Of a stretch of DNA of 64,000 nt, positions 9,001 through 17,406 are shown in pieces; positions within the stretch are counted from its first letter, which is position 1; every line of letters begins with the position of its first letter. Under the pieces are notes generated by a model. That model worked only from the letters and a program-made list of their open reading frames with translations, searched no databases and was not told where the DNA came from. The DNA lies in NCBI RefSeq assembly GCF_001243045.1, contig NZ_LN849007.1, forward strand, positions 2,074,989-2,138,988. The letters run 5' to 3'. The position numbers and the translations under genes are program-made. The DNA comes from Clostridium niameyense. GTDB taxonomy: Bacteria; Bacillota; Clostridia; Clostridiales; Clostridiaceae.

Positions 9001-10921
9001 CATGTCCATTTTCTGCAACTTTGTATGTAGCTTTTATATCAGATAAATCTGTAGCTACTTGAGCTGCTCCCTTAACTACAACATATGATGCATTACCTAC
9101 TTCAACATCTTTTTCATTAATTTTCTTTGTTAATGCTAGAGATATTTTATCTCCTTCTTTAAGATCTACATTTATTTGAATTATGCCTTTTTCTATGTTA
9201 TCTTTGTTTATTTCTTCAACTTTTAATGGTGCTCCATTTATAGTTCCCTTAACTTCAAGACCTTTAACATTTTCTTTTGATAATGTTAAATCTTCACCAT
9301 ATTGATTTTTAGCTGTAAAACGAACTAAATTTAAGTCTTTATCCTTCTTTTCTAAATTAGCCGGTAAAATTTTTGTTGATACTTCTACTTTAGCTATATA
9401 TGGTGTTTTTACTCTAGCTGTAAATGTATCAATAGTTAATTTAGCCCAATCAGCTGATACTGTATATTTAACAGTATCTGTTAACTTCTTTCCATTTTCT
9501 AATACGAAATTAGCTTTTCCGTCTTCTGTAAGACTTCCTTTAACATAAGTTGCTGTTAATTCTACATCATTAGCTTTTAAAGTTATTTTCTTTCCTTCTA
9601 AAGCTTTTTCATTAACATCTTTAGCTAATCCACTTACTTGAATAGCTGTTTCATTTAAAGATTTTACAGAGTCAGCAGCAATTGCAAACTTAGCTTCTGC
9701 TTCTGCTAGTTTCTTATCAGCTTCAGCGATTCTCTTTTCAAAATCAGCTTTTTTAGCTTCATCTTTAACAACTTTAACTGTTTTAACTGCTTCTGCTTTT
9801 AATTCTTTAGCAGCTTTAATTTCTTCTGCGTTTGTTAATTTAGCACTTTCATAAGCTTTAACTGCTTTTTCTGCTGCAACTACATCTTCTGATTGTGGTG
9901 TAACAACACTATCTATATCCTTAACTAAATCATCAGAAAGAATTGCTTCGCTACCTACTACATTTAAATCAGTTTTATCATTTATTTTTAAGTTTTCTTT
10001 CATATATTTAACTGCCTTAGCATCTGTATCTTTATCATTTGATACTAGAACTACTGGTGAATTGAATTTTCCAGCTAATGCTGAAGCAACTAATGAGTCT
10101 ACTAAGTGATCATTTTGTCCATTAGCTATATATAAATGTGAGCCCTTCATGTTAAATGCATCTAAAACTAATCTATTAGTTTCAAATCTATCAGCTCCAC
10201 CCTTTACTCTCTTGCTTGCTCCTAATTTATTATAGATTACATCTGATACTGTAACATCTCTACCTATAACTGTTACTTTTGAACTATGTGCATCTATAAA
10301 TTTCTTTGCTTCATTTGCTGTACTTTCATCTTCACCTACTAATAGAAGTATTTTTCCTTCTTTAGCAGCTACTGGTGCAGCTGTTAGTGCATCTGCTAAG
10401 TATTTATTTCCATTAACAACTAAAACTTCTTTAGCTGATACGCCATGATTGCTTACTAATTCATTAGCTATAGCTATGTTAGTTTCATATCTGTCTTTTC
10501 CTGCTAATCTTTTTACTGTTTTACCTTCATTTTCTAAAGAAGATTTAATGTTTTCGCTTATAACTCCCTTAGAACCTAAAATATAAACATTTTTTGCTCC
10601 TAATTTGTTTATAGCATTCTTTGTATTAGCATCTAAGCTATCTTTTCCAGTTAATAATACTGGTGCATCTAATTTTTGAGCTAATAATGATGCACTTAAA
10701 GCATCTGCATAGCCTTGTCCTGAAACTAATATTACATTTTTAGTTTCTCCAGCTTTCCAATTTGATGTTGCAACCTTAGCAGCTGTTTCATATCTGTTTG
10801 CCCCATCAAGTCTATCTACCTTTCCAGGTGCTGCTTGTACGTTTCCTGTAGAAATAGCTGTTGTTAAAACTAATCCTACTACTGTAGCACTTGCTAGTGC
10901 TCTTGTACTTTTCTTGTTCAT
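6011..10921 (-). CDS. slpA: S-layer protein with CWB2 anchor, right tandem copy
   Basis: This 1636-residue secreted protein is the likely main S-layer subunit. A signal peptide (about residues 1-30, ending VQA) precedes three CWB2 wall-binding repeats (about 35-325), a Lys/Ala/Glu-rich coiled segment (about 345-415) and a long run of Ig-like domains marked by NQYGE, DQFGN, DQYGE and DQFGK turns (about 430-1420). A helical FIVAR-like region (about 1430-1540) and a cadherin-like beta domain close the chain. The start has a GGAGGG ribosome binding site and an extended -10 promoter about 125 bases upstream. The last codon is GTA and the stop TAA is followed by TAAAA and then the intron-like GTGCG. 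If the RNA splices at the EBS1-defined site, the stop codon is removed and the protein gains a new C-terminus. The N-terminal third is almost identical to the left copy. Confidence 0.95.
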   Translation of the reverse strand: MNKKSTRALASATVVGLVLTTAISTGNVQAAPGKVDRLDGANRYETAAKVATSNWKAGETKNVILVSGQGYADALSASLLAQKLDAPVLLTGKDSLDANTKNAINKLGAKNVYILGSKGVISENIKSSLENEGKTVKRLAGKDRYETNIAIANELVSNHGVSAKEVLVVNGNKYLADALTAAPVAAKEGKILLLVGEDESTANEAKKFIDAHSSKVTVIGRDVTVSDVIYNKLGASKRVKGGADRFETNRLVLDAFNMKGSHLYIANGQNDHLVDSLVASALAGKFNSPVVLVSNDKDTDAKAVKYMKENLKINDKTDLNVVGSEAILSDDLVKDIDSVVTPQSEDVVAAEKAVKAYESAKLTNAEEIKAAKELKAEAVKTVKVVKDEAKKADFEKRIAEADKKLAEAEAKFAIAADSVKSLNETAIQVSGLAKDVNEKALEGKKITLKANDVELTATYVKGSLTEDGKANFVLENGKKLTDTVKYTVSADWAKLTIDTFTARVKTPYIAKVEVSTKILPANLEKKDKDLNLVRFTAKNQYGEDLTLSKENVKGLEVKGTINGAPLKVEEINKDNIEKGIIQINVDLKEGDKISLALTKKINEKDVEVGNASYVVVKGAAQVATDLSDIKATYKVAENGHEKDKKAEEVLPDDQIDLKLEVNDQFGNPMKNDTDVRWVVEEGKDLINVTTPDYKDGVVDSVDFAYTAKNAGKVKITAYNVGNGKSKSYTVEIGAKKLTELKLADEAGTRFNKDENIVKVVTPNDGANLKASDIKFDVKTEEKGLTSADVEVSAKVRGGEDKDKKNDIVIAVKSKKAGKYTITPYVGESLEKSTAHGDAFDVTTTVDQTVTSIDDIKFDAAELKIGTEIKKDVTFRNKHGEVVVVENKKADVTVTPNIDIKDGANVATVTKEEKDGVAKNILTLKLKDAKNYNVVVNKGDVFKAYNLKFVGAKFTAINAGADITGVVAGDAEVNKAKYQEVKFLDQDGKAMDVKKEDIKVSVTKPDGQELDEKDLNKLITLGKTYSVDKKGVVNFEESDDSKDNIVAYKISPVATLTQGTYTVKIADKDNKISDTVTVTVGAKRVAKAVEVTATSASIALNGKTELKIVPKDQYGELIEVGAGKIEIKAGDNFKIGAVSELEDDKAVKVGYKAEVSGIAKGSGEVVVNVKDGDKVLATNKVKMTVDSVAGLINSVEIDKEGIQPAYSTKEAGTKVQLKAIAKDAKGQVVPVDASKDLAWKIKSVKGKVAAEDPKNVKDATVATVGTIAEHTGEFTPAQNFNGTVTIEVLTANMKSAEITLTCDSKEAAPQKGTTNVVASEDKKVLDGNKDKSGIQVLLDGKDADGEKDGAVVVKVVAKDQFGKDFKETKITNANAKVMVDDRSVVDAKIDDATNSITLTSKAKGTANVNVIYNGDTVKLEVSVNEEAAKAAKTKAEADNLAKATQEAKEALNGAITKAKQGKDAVKEGTAADQVEEGTDFVLKADKEDYNKAITTAEGIKDNGKSTKKEFEDALKELNKATETFNGKKQKGTKKAQDTDATLKTFTIGGQSVVDLENVTTSGAEKTFSDFSSDAVKGINVEANSKKVKKVVVKVGKDEVKGKDLAEKVLSEKDVITVEVTAESGATKTYKVTVKKTV

Positions 10922-10936
10922 AGTCTATACCCTCCT
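9592..10936 (-). repeat. Near-identical slp 5' block, right member (partner 2880-4224)
   Basis: This is the counterpart of the left block. A second shared block, bases 1-470 with 6695-7165, lies at an offset of 6694 at the left edge, so small insertions separate the two conserved blocks. Confidence 0.85.
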
Positions 10937-11495
10937 CAAATATGTTATAGATAATAATAAATTTATTAATGTATTAATTTTAAAATATAATTAAGCTATT
11001 TAATTAAACCCATTTATTTTAATGAGCTCTAAAAAGCCCATGCTAAGTCATGCTTAATTATAGCATACGCTTGGACATTTTTCCATATATATATATTGCT
11101 TGTTTTATATGAATTTAATATATTTTTTGTAACATTTTTCTATTTAATATGACATATTTTTATAATTTATTTTCCATTTGTTATTTATTTCGACATGATT
11201 TTGTATTGTTTTTAATATAAAAATGACTAACTTTATTTTATTTTGTATAATTTTGATTTTAAAAAAACATTTATATTTTATTATTATTATTATTACTTAT
11301 TCTATATTAATTTACATTTTCCTCCTTAAAGATTCGTATTACATAATCTCCTTAATTTTCACGTGTTATAATTCTATGTATCTATTCCCATGTATATTAC
11401 CTATTAAATTTCTTTTAAATACTTTTATAATAACTTCATTAAAGATATAATTATTAATATGAAACAGAAACTAAACAAGAAAGGTTGGCTTTGTT
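10922..11495. promoter_or_regulatory. Divergent control region between slpA and apbE
   Basis: For slpA, the minus strand carries an extended -10 TGCTATAAT at 11057-11065, giving a 5' UTR of about 125 bases. The rest is very A+T-rich. An open frame at 11223-11450 on the plus strand has the composition of noncoding DNA and no convincing ribosome binding site, so I do not call it a gene. Confidence 0.5.
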
Positions 11496-12533
11496 ATGAA
11501 AATTAAACGTATTATTTTATTTTCTACATTATTCATTTTTGCAATGATAGCTACTAGTTGTAGTTTTAAAAAAGAAGAACCTGTTGTAAATCGTCAAACT
11601 TATTTAATGGGTACCATTATAGATCTTAAAGTTTATGGAAAAAATGCTAAAGAAGCTTCTGAAAAATGTGTAGATAAAGTTTCTGAAATTGAAAATAAAA
11701 TGTCTACTAATATTGATACTAGTGAGATATCTAAAATTAATAAAAATGCTGGTATAGCACCAGTAAAGGTAAGCAAAAATACTTTAGATGTTATAAAATC
11801 TTCTCTATATTACAGCAATAAAACAAAGGGTACTTTTGATATAACTGTAGAACCCTTAGTTCGCCTTTGGGGCATAGGTACAGATAAAGCTAGAGTTCCT
11901 TCTCTCCATGAAATAAAGGAAAAATTAAAACTTATAAATTATAAGGATATTATTATTGACGAGAAAAATTCTACAATAATGTTAAAAAATAAAGACCAAG
12001 CTATAGATTTAGGAGCTATAGCAAAGGGTTATACTGCAGATGAAGTAAAAAAAGTCTTAATTGAAAATAACATAAAGTCTGCTTTTGTAAGTTTAGGTGG
12101 AAATATATATGTCCTTGGAAATAAAACAGATAATTCCCCTTGGAATATAGCCATAAGAAATCCTATAAATCCTTCTGGAGATTATTTAGGTATGATTCCT
12201 TTATCTAATAAATCTATTGTAACCTCTGGTAACTACGAAAGATACTTTGAAAAAGACGGAAAAAGGTATCACCATATATTTGATACTTCAACTGGATATC
12301 CTGCAGAAAAAGGTCTTATTAGCGTAAGTATAATATCAGATAAATCTATAGATGGGGATGCTCTATCTACTAGTGTTTATACATTAGGTCTTAAAGATGG
12401 AATGAGGCTTATAGAAAGTCTAAAAGGTGTGGAAGCTGTTTTTGTAACAAAGGACAAAAAAGTTTATATAACTTCTGGTCTTACAAATAAATTTAAATTA
12501 AATAATACTGATTTTACTTTAATAAAAGAATAA
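11496..12533 (+). CDS. apbE: FAD:protein FMN transferase (flavinyltransferase) lipoprotein
   Basis: The 345-residue product starts with a lipoprotein signal peptide whose lipobox ends at Cys22 (TSC). It then shows ApbE hallmarks: the LMGT segment near residue 40, DLGAIAKGYTAD, a GGN turn, and IDGDALSTSVYTLG near 280-295, the metal/FAD region. ApbE enzymes transfer FMN from FAD to a Thr in D/S-x-x-T-G-A-T-type motifs outside the membrane. RnfG and RnfD, encoded 4-6 kb away, carry such sites and are the probable substrates. It is followed after 18 bases by the NusG-II-domain gene and the Gx-transporter gene, a trio often found with rnf. The ATG at 11496 follows an AAAGG-type ribosome binding site. 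Confidence 0.93.
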   Translation: MKIKRIILFSTLFIFAMIATSCSFKKEEPVVNRQTYLMGTIIDLKVYGKNAKEASEKCVDKVSEIENKMSTNIDTSEISKINKNAGIAPVKVSKNTLDVIKSSLYYSNKTKGTFDITVEPLVRLWGIGTDKARVPSLHEIKEKLKLINYKDIIIDEKNSTIMLKNKDQAIDLGAIAKGYTADEVKKVLIENNIKSAFVSLGGNIYVLGNKTDNSPWNIAIRNPINPSGDYLGMIPLSNKSIVTSGNYERYFEKDGKRYHHIFDTSTGYPAEKGLISVSIISDKSIDGDALSTSVYTLGLKDGMRLIESLKGVEAVFVTKDKKVYITSGLTNKFKLNNTDFTLIKE

Positions 12534-12551
12534 ACTCTAGGTGGTGTTTAA

Positions 12552-12938
12552 ATGAAAAAGGGAGATAAAATTGCCTCTATCATTATAGCTGTTATTCTTA
12601 TTGCAAGTTTAGGTTCTATAGTATTTTTTAAATACGGAAAAAATTCTAAAAAGGAAGCTATAGCAGTTATAAAACAAGATGGAAAAGTTATTGAAAGAAT
12701 AGATTTAAACAAGGTAAAAGAAAAGAAAAAATGGAATATATATTATAAAGATAAAGATTATAATACCATCATTTTAGAGCCTCATAGAATTAGATTCATA
12801 GACGCAGATTGTCATGATAAAGTATGTGTAAAAAGTGGTTGGCTCTCTAAACCTGGAGAAACTGCCGCTTGCTTGCCTCATAAGTTAATGATTGTTATAG
12901 AAGGTAAAGACTCTAAAATAGATGCAGTTTCTTATTAA
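12552..12938 (+). CDS. NusG domain II-containing membrane-anchored protein
   Basis: This 128-residue protein has one N-terminal membrane segment (about residues 8-26) and an extracytoplasmic NusG-II-like beta domain with four Cys in DCHDKVCV and GETAACLPH contexts. Genes of this family commonly lie beside apbE and rnf in clostridia. A role in Rnf assembly or redox maturation is suggested by this linkage but not shown. It sits between apbE (18-base gap) and the Gx-transporter gene (24-base gap), so the three are probably one operon. The ribosome binding site is a GGTGG-type sequence in the apbE gap. Confidence 0.85.
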   Translation: MKKGDKIASIIIAVILIASLGSIVFFKYGKNSKKEAIAVIKQDGKVIERIDLNKVKEKKKWNIYYKDKDYNTIILEPHRIRFIDADCHDKVCVKSGWLSKPGETAACLPHKLMIVIEGKDSKIDAVSY

Positions 12939-12962
12939 AATATAAGTAGGGAGCATATTGTT

Positions 12963-13496
12963 ATGATTAATAGAACTACTAAGTTAAATACTACAAAAAT
13001 GGTATTTCTAAGTTTAATGGTAGGAATAGCTTTAATTATATACATAATTGAAGCTCAGATTCCTGTACTTTTCCCCGGTATAAAATTAGGCCTTGCCAAT
13101 ATTATCTCTTTGGTTACTTTAATAATGGTAGGTTGGAGAGAAGCATTTTTAGTTATGTTTTTACGTACCTTACTTGGTACTATGTTTTCTGGAAATATGT
13201 CTTCTTTTATGTTTAGTATAGCTGGTGGTGTGTTAAGCAATATTGTAATGATTATACTTTATTATAAGTTCAAAGAGGATTTAAGTTTAACTATTATAAG
13301 TATAATTGGTGCTATTTTTCACAATATAGGTCAACTTTTAGTAGCCTCTTTTATAGTAAAGGATTTAAGGATATATGTTTATTTACCTGTACTTATGATA
13401 TCAGCTATAATAACAGGTTATTTTATAGGATTATCTACTAAATACTTAAAGAAAAACTTAAATAATGTAAAAATCTTTGAAAAACTTAATAAATAA
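12963..13496 (+). CDS. Gx transporter family protein (heptaprenyl diphosphate synthase component I-like)
   Basis: The 177-residue membrane protein has five or six hydrophobic segments and the sequence pattern PVLFPGIKLGLANI followed by a Gly-rich stretch typical of the Gx_transp family. Some members are annotated as heptaprenyl diphosphate synthase component I, others as S-component-like transporters. The exact substrate is unknown. It is the last gene of the apbE operon and ends at a bidirectional terminator shared with the convergent CWB2 gene. Its recurrence next to apbE and rnf in clostridia suggests a link to flavin or quinone-like cofactors, which is inference. Confidence 0.85.
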   Translation: MINRTTKLNTTKMVFLSLMVGIALIIYIIEAQIPVLFPGIKLGLANIISLVTLIMVGWREAFLVMFLRTLLGTMFSGNMSSFMFSIAGGVLSNIVMIILYYKFKEDLSLTIISIIGAIFHNIGQLLVASFIVKDLRIYVYLPVLMISAIITGYFIGLSTKYLKKNLNNVKIFEKLNK

Positions 13497-13529
13497 AAAC
13501 TGCTAGCAAAATATTTTGCTAGCAGTTTT
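13496..13529. terminator. Bidirectional terminator between convergent operons
   Basis: A perfect hairpin with arms CTGCTAGCAAAA and TTTTGCTAGCAG is flanked by A-tract and T-tract. It serves the plus-strand apbE operon and the minus-strand CWB2 gene that end on either side. Confidence 0.85.
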
Positions 13530-13540
13530 AGAAGGTATAG

Positions 13541-14617
13541 CTAGTTTATTGATATTACTTCAAATTTATTATTATCCGCTATTTCATTTTGTATATCATT
13601 TTTTATTATTTCTGATACACAAGTAGGACCTCCGATTAAGTAAATCTTACTATGTGGGTCTACACTATTTACTATAAATTTCTTAGCATTTTCTACTTCT
13701 ATAGCTCCTGCTCCATTTCCTGAAAGCACTAAAGGTGAACCTGTTTTAGCTGCAGCTGCTGCGGCTACCAATCCATCTGCAAATTGATCTTTTGTTCTTC
13801 CTCCTTGAGCTATATATACTTTGCTAAAATCTAAATTATCCCCTTTTTCTTGGAAATATTTTAAAACTGTTAAGTTAGTATCAAATCTATTTTTAGCATC
13901 TTTGTCTTTAGTTATTCTTTCCCCATTTACTGATTTTATAACAGAGTCTGGTAGTATTCCACTACTACCTACAGCAAGTGGCTTCAATTTATTTTTATTT
14001 ATTAAATTTTTAGCTATTTTAGGCACTTCGTATTTATTTACAAATATTACTGGCCATCCTTTCATAGCTGCTATTGGGGCTACTGTTAAAGAATCTGGAT
14101 ATCTATTGTCGTCCCCGGCACTTACCATAAGACAATTTTTACACTTAGGATTTAATTTTAATATTTGCTCTGCTACTTTAATATTAGTTTCATATCTGTC
14201 TTTTCCTGCATATCGAGTAACACTAAATCCTCTATTTTTAAGCTCATTTTCTATAGAATTAGATACTACTCCTGCACTACCTAATATGTATACTTTCTTA
14301 GCACCTAACTCTTTTATAGTTTTTAATATTTCAGGTTCTAATTTTAATCCATTAGTAAGTAATACTGGACCCTTCACTAATTTTGAAAGTGGTGCTCCTG
14401 TAGCTGCATCTGGATATCTATAACCATTTACTAATACAATAGAATCTGGTTTTGAATCCTTAAATATCTTTAAAGCTACATCATTTGCTGTACTCATTCT
14501 GTCTTTACCACTTAATCTATATACTTCAGCAGCTTGTACCTTACTAAAACTTGCTGATAATAAAATAAGCATTGCTGATAATGCTACTGTAAAAAACTTT
14601 CCTAATCTTTTGTACAC
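13541..14617 (-). CDS. Cell wall protein made only of CWB2 repeats
   Basis: The 358-residue secreted protein has a signal peptide (about residues 1-29, ending VQA) and three CWB2 repeats filling the rest of the chain. The repeats carry the usual motifs such as RLSGKDRMSTA, RYAGKDRYETN and the VYILGS/IYLIGG strands. There is no effector domain, unlike the S-layer proteins to its left. It could cap or compete for the same wall polymer, or act as a minor S-layer-associated protein. It is a single gene, with its own GGAGGGAG ribosome binding site, located between the convergent apbE operon and the rnf terminator. Confidence 0.92.
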   Translation of the reverse strand: MYKRLGKFFTVALSAMLILLSASFSKVQAAEVYRLSGKDRMSTANDVALKIFKDSKPDSIVLVNGYRYPDAATGAPLSKLVKGPVLLTNGLKLEPEILKTIKELGAKKVYILGSAGVVSNSIENELKNRGFSVTRYAGKDRYETNIKVAEQILKLNPKCKNCLMVSAGDDNRYPDSLTVAPIAAMKGWPVIFVNKYEVPKIAKNLINKNKLKPLAVGSSGILPDSVIKSVNGERITKDKDAKNRFDTNLTVLKYFQEKGDNLDFSKVYIAQGGRTKDQFADGLVAAAAAAKTGSPLVLSGNGAGAIEVENAKKFIVNSVDPHSKIYLIGGPTCVSEIIKNDIQNEIADNNKFEVISIN

Positions 14618-14720
14618 TTGACTCCCTCCAACTTATAGCATTATGAAAATTATTCCTTTAGTATATTATACACTAATTTATAGCTAAAATATAGTAATGT
14701 TTTTAAAATTTTTTCATATT

Positions 14721-14759
14721 AAAAAGCTTTCAGCTTATAAACTGGGCTGAAAGCTTTTT
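14721..14759 (-). terminator. Terminator of the rnf operon
   Basis: The arms AAAAAGCTTTCAGC and GCTGAAAGCTTTTT flank a short loop 12 bases after the rnfB stop codon. They are flanked by A and T tracts on either strand. Confidence 0.85.
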
Positions 14760-14770
14760 AACACACTATT

Positions 14771-15592
14771 TTATTCTGCTTTTTTAACTTTTATATCTTT
14801 TCCGTAAGCTATTAAAGCACCTGTTGGACACTTTTTAACACAGATTAAACATTTTACGCATTTTTCTTTGTCTACAACTGGTAGATTGTTTTCAAAAGAA
14901 ATTGCTTCTTTTGGACAGTTTCTTTCACATAATTTACATGAAATACATCCTACTGAACATACATCTTTAACTGCTTTTAATGTATCCTTTGAGTTACAAG
15001 CAACTCTTACTACTGAAGATAATGGTTTTAATTCTATAATGCTTCTTGGACATGCCTTTACACAGGCTCCACATCCTACGCACTTTTCTGGATCTACTTG
15101 TGCTATACCATCTTTTACATGTATAGCATCAAATTGACATGCCTTAACACAACTTCCATATCCTAAGCAGCCATAAGAACAAGCTTTATCTCCTGCTCCT
15201 GGTAATACAGATGCCTCTTGGCAATCTATATCTCCATAGTAATTTCCTCTTTTTTTAGCTTTTTCACAATCTCCGTTACATTTTACAAATGCTTTTAATG
15301 GTTCTGAATCTTCTACTGAAGCTCCCATTATTTCTGCAACTTTACCTGCTACTTCTGATCCACCTACTGAACAACAATTAGGCTTTGCAGTTCCTTCTGC
15401 TACAGCTTGTGCATAAGCATCACAACCTGCAAATCCGCATCCACCACAGTTAGCTCCTGGTAGACAGTCTCTTATAAGTGGTACTTTAGGGTCTACTTTT
15501 ACTGCGAACTTTTTAGATGCATATCCTAAAAGTACACCAAACACAAGTCCTAGTCCGCCTAAGCTTAATATAGGAAATAGTATTTCGTTCAT
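14771..15592 (-). CDS. rnfB: Rnf electron transport complex subunit B (multi-cluster ferredoxin-like)
   Basis: The 273-residue subunit has an N-terminal membrane anchor (about residues 5-27), then the CGGCGFAGC Fe-S segment near residue 50, and several CxxCxxC...CP clusters (CVGCGACVKACP, CISCKLCERNCP, CVKCLICVKKCP) towards the C-terminus. RnfB is the entry point for electrons from reduced ferredoxin. It is the last gene of rnfCDGEAB, starting 12 bases after rnfA, and is followed by a strong terminator. All expected Cys motifs are present, so it looks functional. Confidence 0.97.
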   Translation of the reverse strand: MNEILFPILSLGGLGLVFGVLLGYASKKFAVKVDPKVPLIRDCLPGANCGGCGFAGCDAYAQAVAEGTAKPNCCSVGGSEVAGKVAEIMGASVEDSEPLKAFVKCNGDCEKAKKRGNYYGDIDCQEASVLPGAGDKACSYGCLGYGSCVKACQFDAIHVKDGIAQVDPEKCVGCGACVKACPRSIIELKPLSSVVRVACNSKDTLKAVKDVCSVGCISCKLCERNCPKEAISFENNLPVVDKEKCVKCLICVKKCPTGALIAYGKDIKVKKAE

Positions 15593-15604
15593 TCTCTACA
15601 CCTC

Positions 15605-16183
15605 CTAATGTAATAATCCTTGGAAACCTAAGAATGCAATTGCCATAAGTCCTGCTGTAATTAAGGATATTGGTAACCCTTGCATTGCTTTAGGCATCTT
15701 ATCACATGCTTCCATTCTTTCTCTTAAACCTGCTAATAAAACTATTGCAAGCATATATCCTAATCCTGAACAAATTCCAAATACTAAAGATTCTATTAAG
15801 TTAAGTTTATCGTTCATGTTGATTATAACTGCACCTAGTATTGCACAGTTTGTAGTTATAAGTGGTAAGAATATTCCTAATGCCTTATAAAGACTTGGAC
15901 TCTTCTTTTTAATAACCATCTCAACGAATTGAACTAATGCTGCTATAACTAATATAAATGCTATAGTATATAAATAAGTAATATTAAGTGGTACAAGTAT
16001 CGCATGATAAACTATATATGATATAAGTGATGCAAGACCCATAACGAATGTAACCGCAAGTCCCATTCCTGTAGCAGTTTCAACTTTTTTTGAAACACCA
16101 AGGAAAGAACATATTCCTAAGAATCTTGACAATACAAAGTTATTTACGAATAACGCAGATATAACTAAAGTAAATATTTTCAT
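15605..16183 (-). CDS. rnfA: Rnf electron transport complex subunit A
   Basis: The 192-residue polytopic membrane protein has six hydrophobic segments and the conserved start region FVNNFVLSRFLGICSFLG, with the paired-Cys feature shared with RnfE/NqrD-E proteins. RnfA and RnfE are inverted-topology homologues that hold a Fe-S centre between them in the membrane. The length is normal for the family. The gene sits between rnfE and rnfB. Confidence 0.96.
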   Translation of the reverse strand: MKIFTLVISALFVNNFVLSRFLGICSFLGVSKKVETATGMGLAVTFVMGLASLISYIVYHAILVPLNITYLYTIAFILVIAALVQFVEMVIKKKSPSLYKALGIFLPLITTNCAILGAVIINMNDKLNLIESLVFGICSGLGYMLAIVLLAGLRERMEACDKMPKAMQGLPISLITAGLMAIAFLGFQGLLH

Positions 16184-16228
16184 TGTTTAATTCACCCTTC
16201 TTTCTTATTAGGTATTCCTTCACTTGGT

Positions 16229-16828
16229 TTATTTAGATTTTTTTAATTTATGATTGTTTATAATTGCCATAAGTATTCCTAATGTAAAGAATGCTCCTGG
16301 TGCAAGTATCATAATTAAAGCTGGTTGGAATGAAGCTGGCATTATTTGATGTTTAAATAATTGACCTGCTCCTAATAATTCTCTTATCATACCTATTACT
16401 GTTAATGATAGAGTAAACCCTAATCCTTGACCTAAACCATCAAATATTGAAGGTGTTGGAGGATTTTTTGAAGCATAAGCTTCTGCTCTTCCTAAGATAA
16501 CACAGTTAACAACTATAAGCGGTATAAATATACCTAGTGATTTATATAATCCTGGTACGAAACCTTGCATTAAAAATTGAAGTAATGTAACAAAAGCCGC
16601 TATTACAACTATAAATGCTGGTATACGTATTTTATCTGGAATTACCTTTCTAAGTAATGATATAACAAGGTTTGATCCCATTAAAACTACTGTAGATGCA
16701 AGTCCCATTCCTATACCATTGATTGCACTACTTGTTACAGCCAAAGTAGGACACATTGCTAAAACTTGAACAAAAGTAACGTTCTCATCAATTATTCCGT
16801 TCTTTAATCTCTCTGTAAAACTACTCAT
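16229..16828 (-). CDS. rnfE: Rnf electron transport complex subunit E
   Basis: The 199-residue membrane protein has six hydrophobic segments and the typical stretches NVTFVQVLAMCPTLAVTSS and FIPLIVVNCVILGRAEAYAS, including the conserved Cys residues. It pairs with RnfA in the membrane core of the ion-translocating ferredoxin:NAD+ oxidoreductase. Its start codon touches the rnfG stop codon, which indicates translational coupling. Confidence 0.96.
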   Translation of the reverse strand: MSSFTERLKNGIIDENVTFVQVLAMCPTLAVTSSAINGIGMGLASTVVLMGSNLVISLLRKVIPDKIRIPAFIVVIAAFVTLLQFLMQGFVPGLYKSLGIFIPLIVVNCVILGRAEAYASKNPPTPSIFDGLGQGLGFTLSLTVIGMIRELLGAGQLFKHQIMPASFQPALIMILAPGAFFTLGILMAIINNHKLKKSK

Positions 16829-17406
16829 TATTTTTGTCCTCCTTTCAACTCATCTTTATAATAAGAAACTGCATCATTAACGCCTTTAGTTACAGCTCTT
16901 GATGTTATAGTAGCACCTGTTATAGCTTGGATTTCATTTGGATTTGATGGTGCCTTCTTAACAACTTCTAAATCTTTATCAGTTTCTTTTCCTTTAAATT
17001 GTCCTGAGAATTTTGGTTGTGGTGCATTTGCTCCAAGTCCTGGTGTTTCTGAGTGAGAAAGTATTTTTATTCCTTGAACTTTTCCTTCACTTGAAATACC
17101 TACCATCATTTCTATTTGTCCACCATAACCTTTAGTTAAAACTTTTATAGCATATCCTGCAGTTTCACTGCCTGATTTTCCTTCATTTACTTCTAATACT
17201 TGTCCTTTAGCTTTTCCTTCCATTACTTCAAATTTATCTGCTTTTGGAAGTGTTTCTCTCATAGCTTCACTGTTTGTTTTAGCTACTTGCTTTGCTATTG
17301 GTTCTTTTGTTATTCTGTAAGCTCCTCCTAAAATTAGACCTGCTACTGCTGTTATTAATAATAATTTTAAGCCTAATTGTAAAGTTTCATTTTTATTTTT
17401 TCCCAT
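16828..17406 (-). CDS. rnfG: Rnf electron transport complex subunit G (covalent flavoprotein)
   Basis: The 192-residue protein has one N-terminal membrane helix (about residues 12-30) and an extracytoplasmic FMN-binding domain. The flavinylation motif ITGATITS near residue 160-170 supplies the Thr expected to receive FMN from ApbE. ETPGLGANA is the family's other signature. It overlaps the adjacent genes by single bases, consistent with tight coupling in the operon. Confidence 0.96.
   Translation of the reverse strand: MGKNKNETLQLGLKLLLITAVAGLILGGAYRITKEPIAKQVAKTNSEAMRETLPKADKFEVMEGKAKGQVLEVNEGKSGSETAGYAIKVLTKGYGGQIEMMVGISSEGKVQGIKILSHSETPGLGANAPQPKFSGQFKGKETDKDLEVVKKAPSNPNEIQAITGATITSRAVTKGVNDAVSYYKDELKGGQK

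Noticed and set aside
11223-11450. A 75-codon open frame on the plus strand rich in Ile, Leu, Phe and Tyr
   Set aside because: Its composition is that of translated A+T-rich noncoding DNA, it has no ribosome binding site, and it lies in the slpA/apbE promoter region.
13821-14423. A 200-codon plus-strand frame opposite the CWB2-only gene
   Set aside because: It is an antisense shadow; the minus-strand frame has a signal peptide and three full CWB2 repeats.
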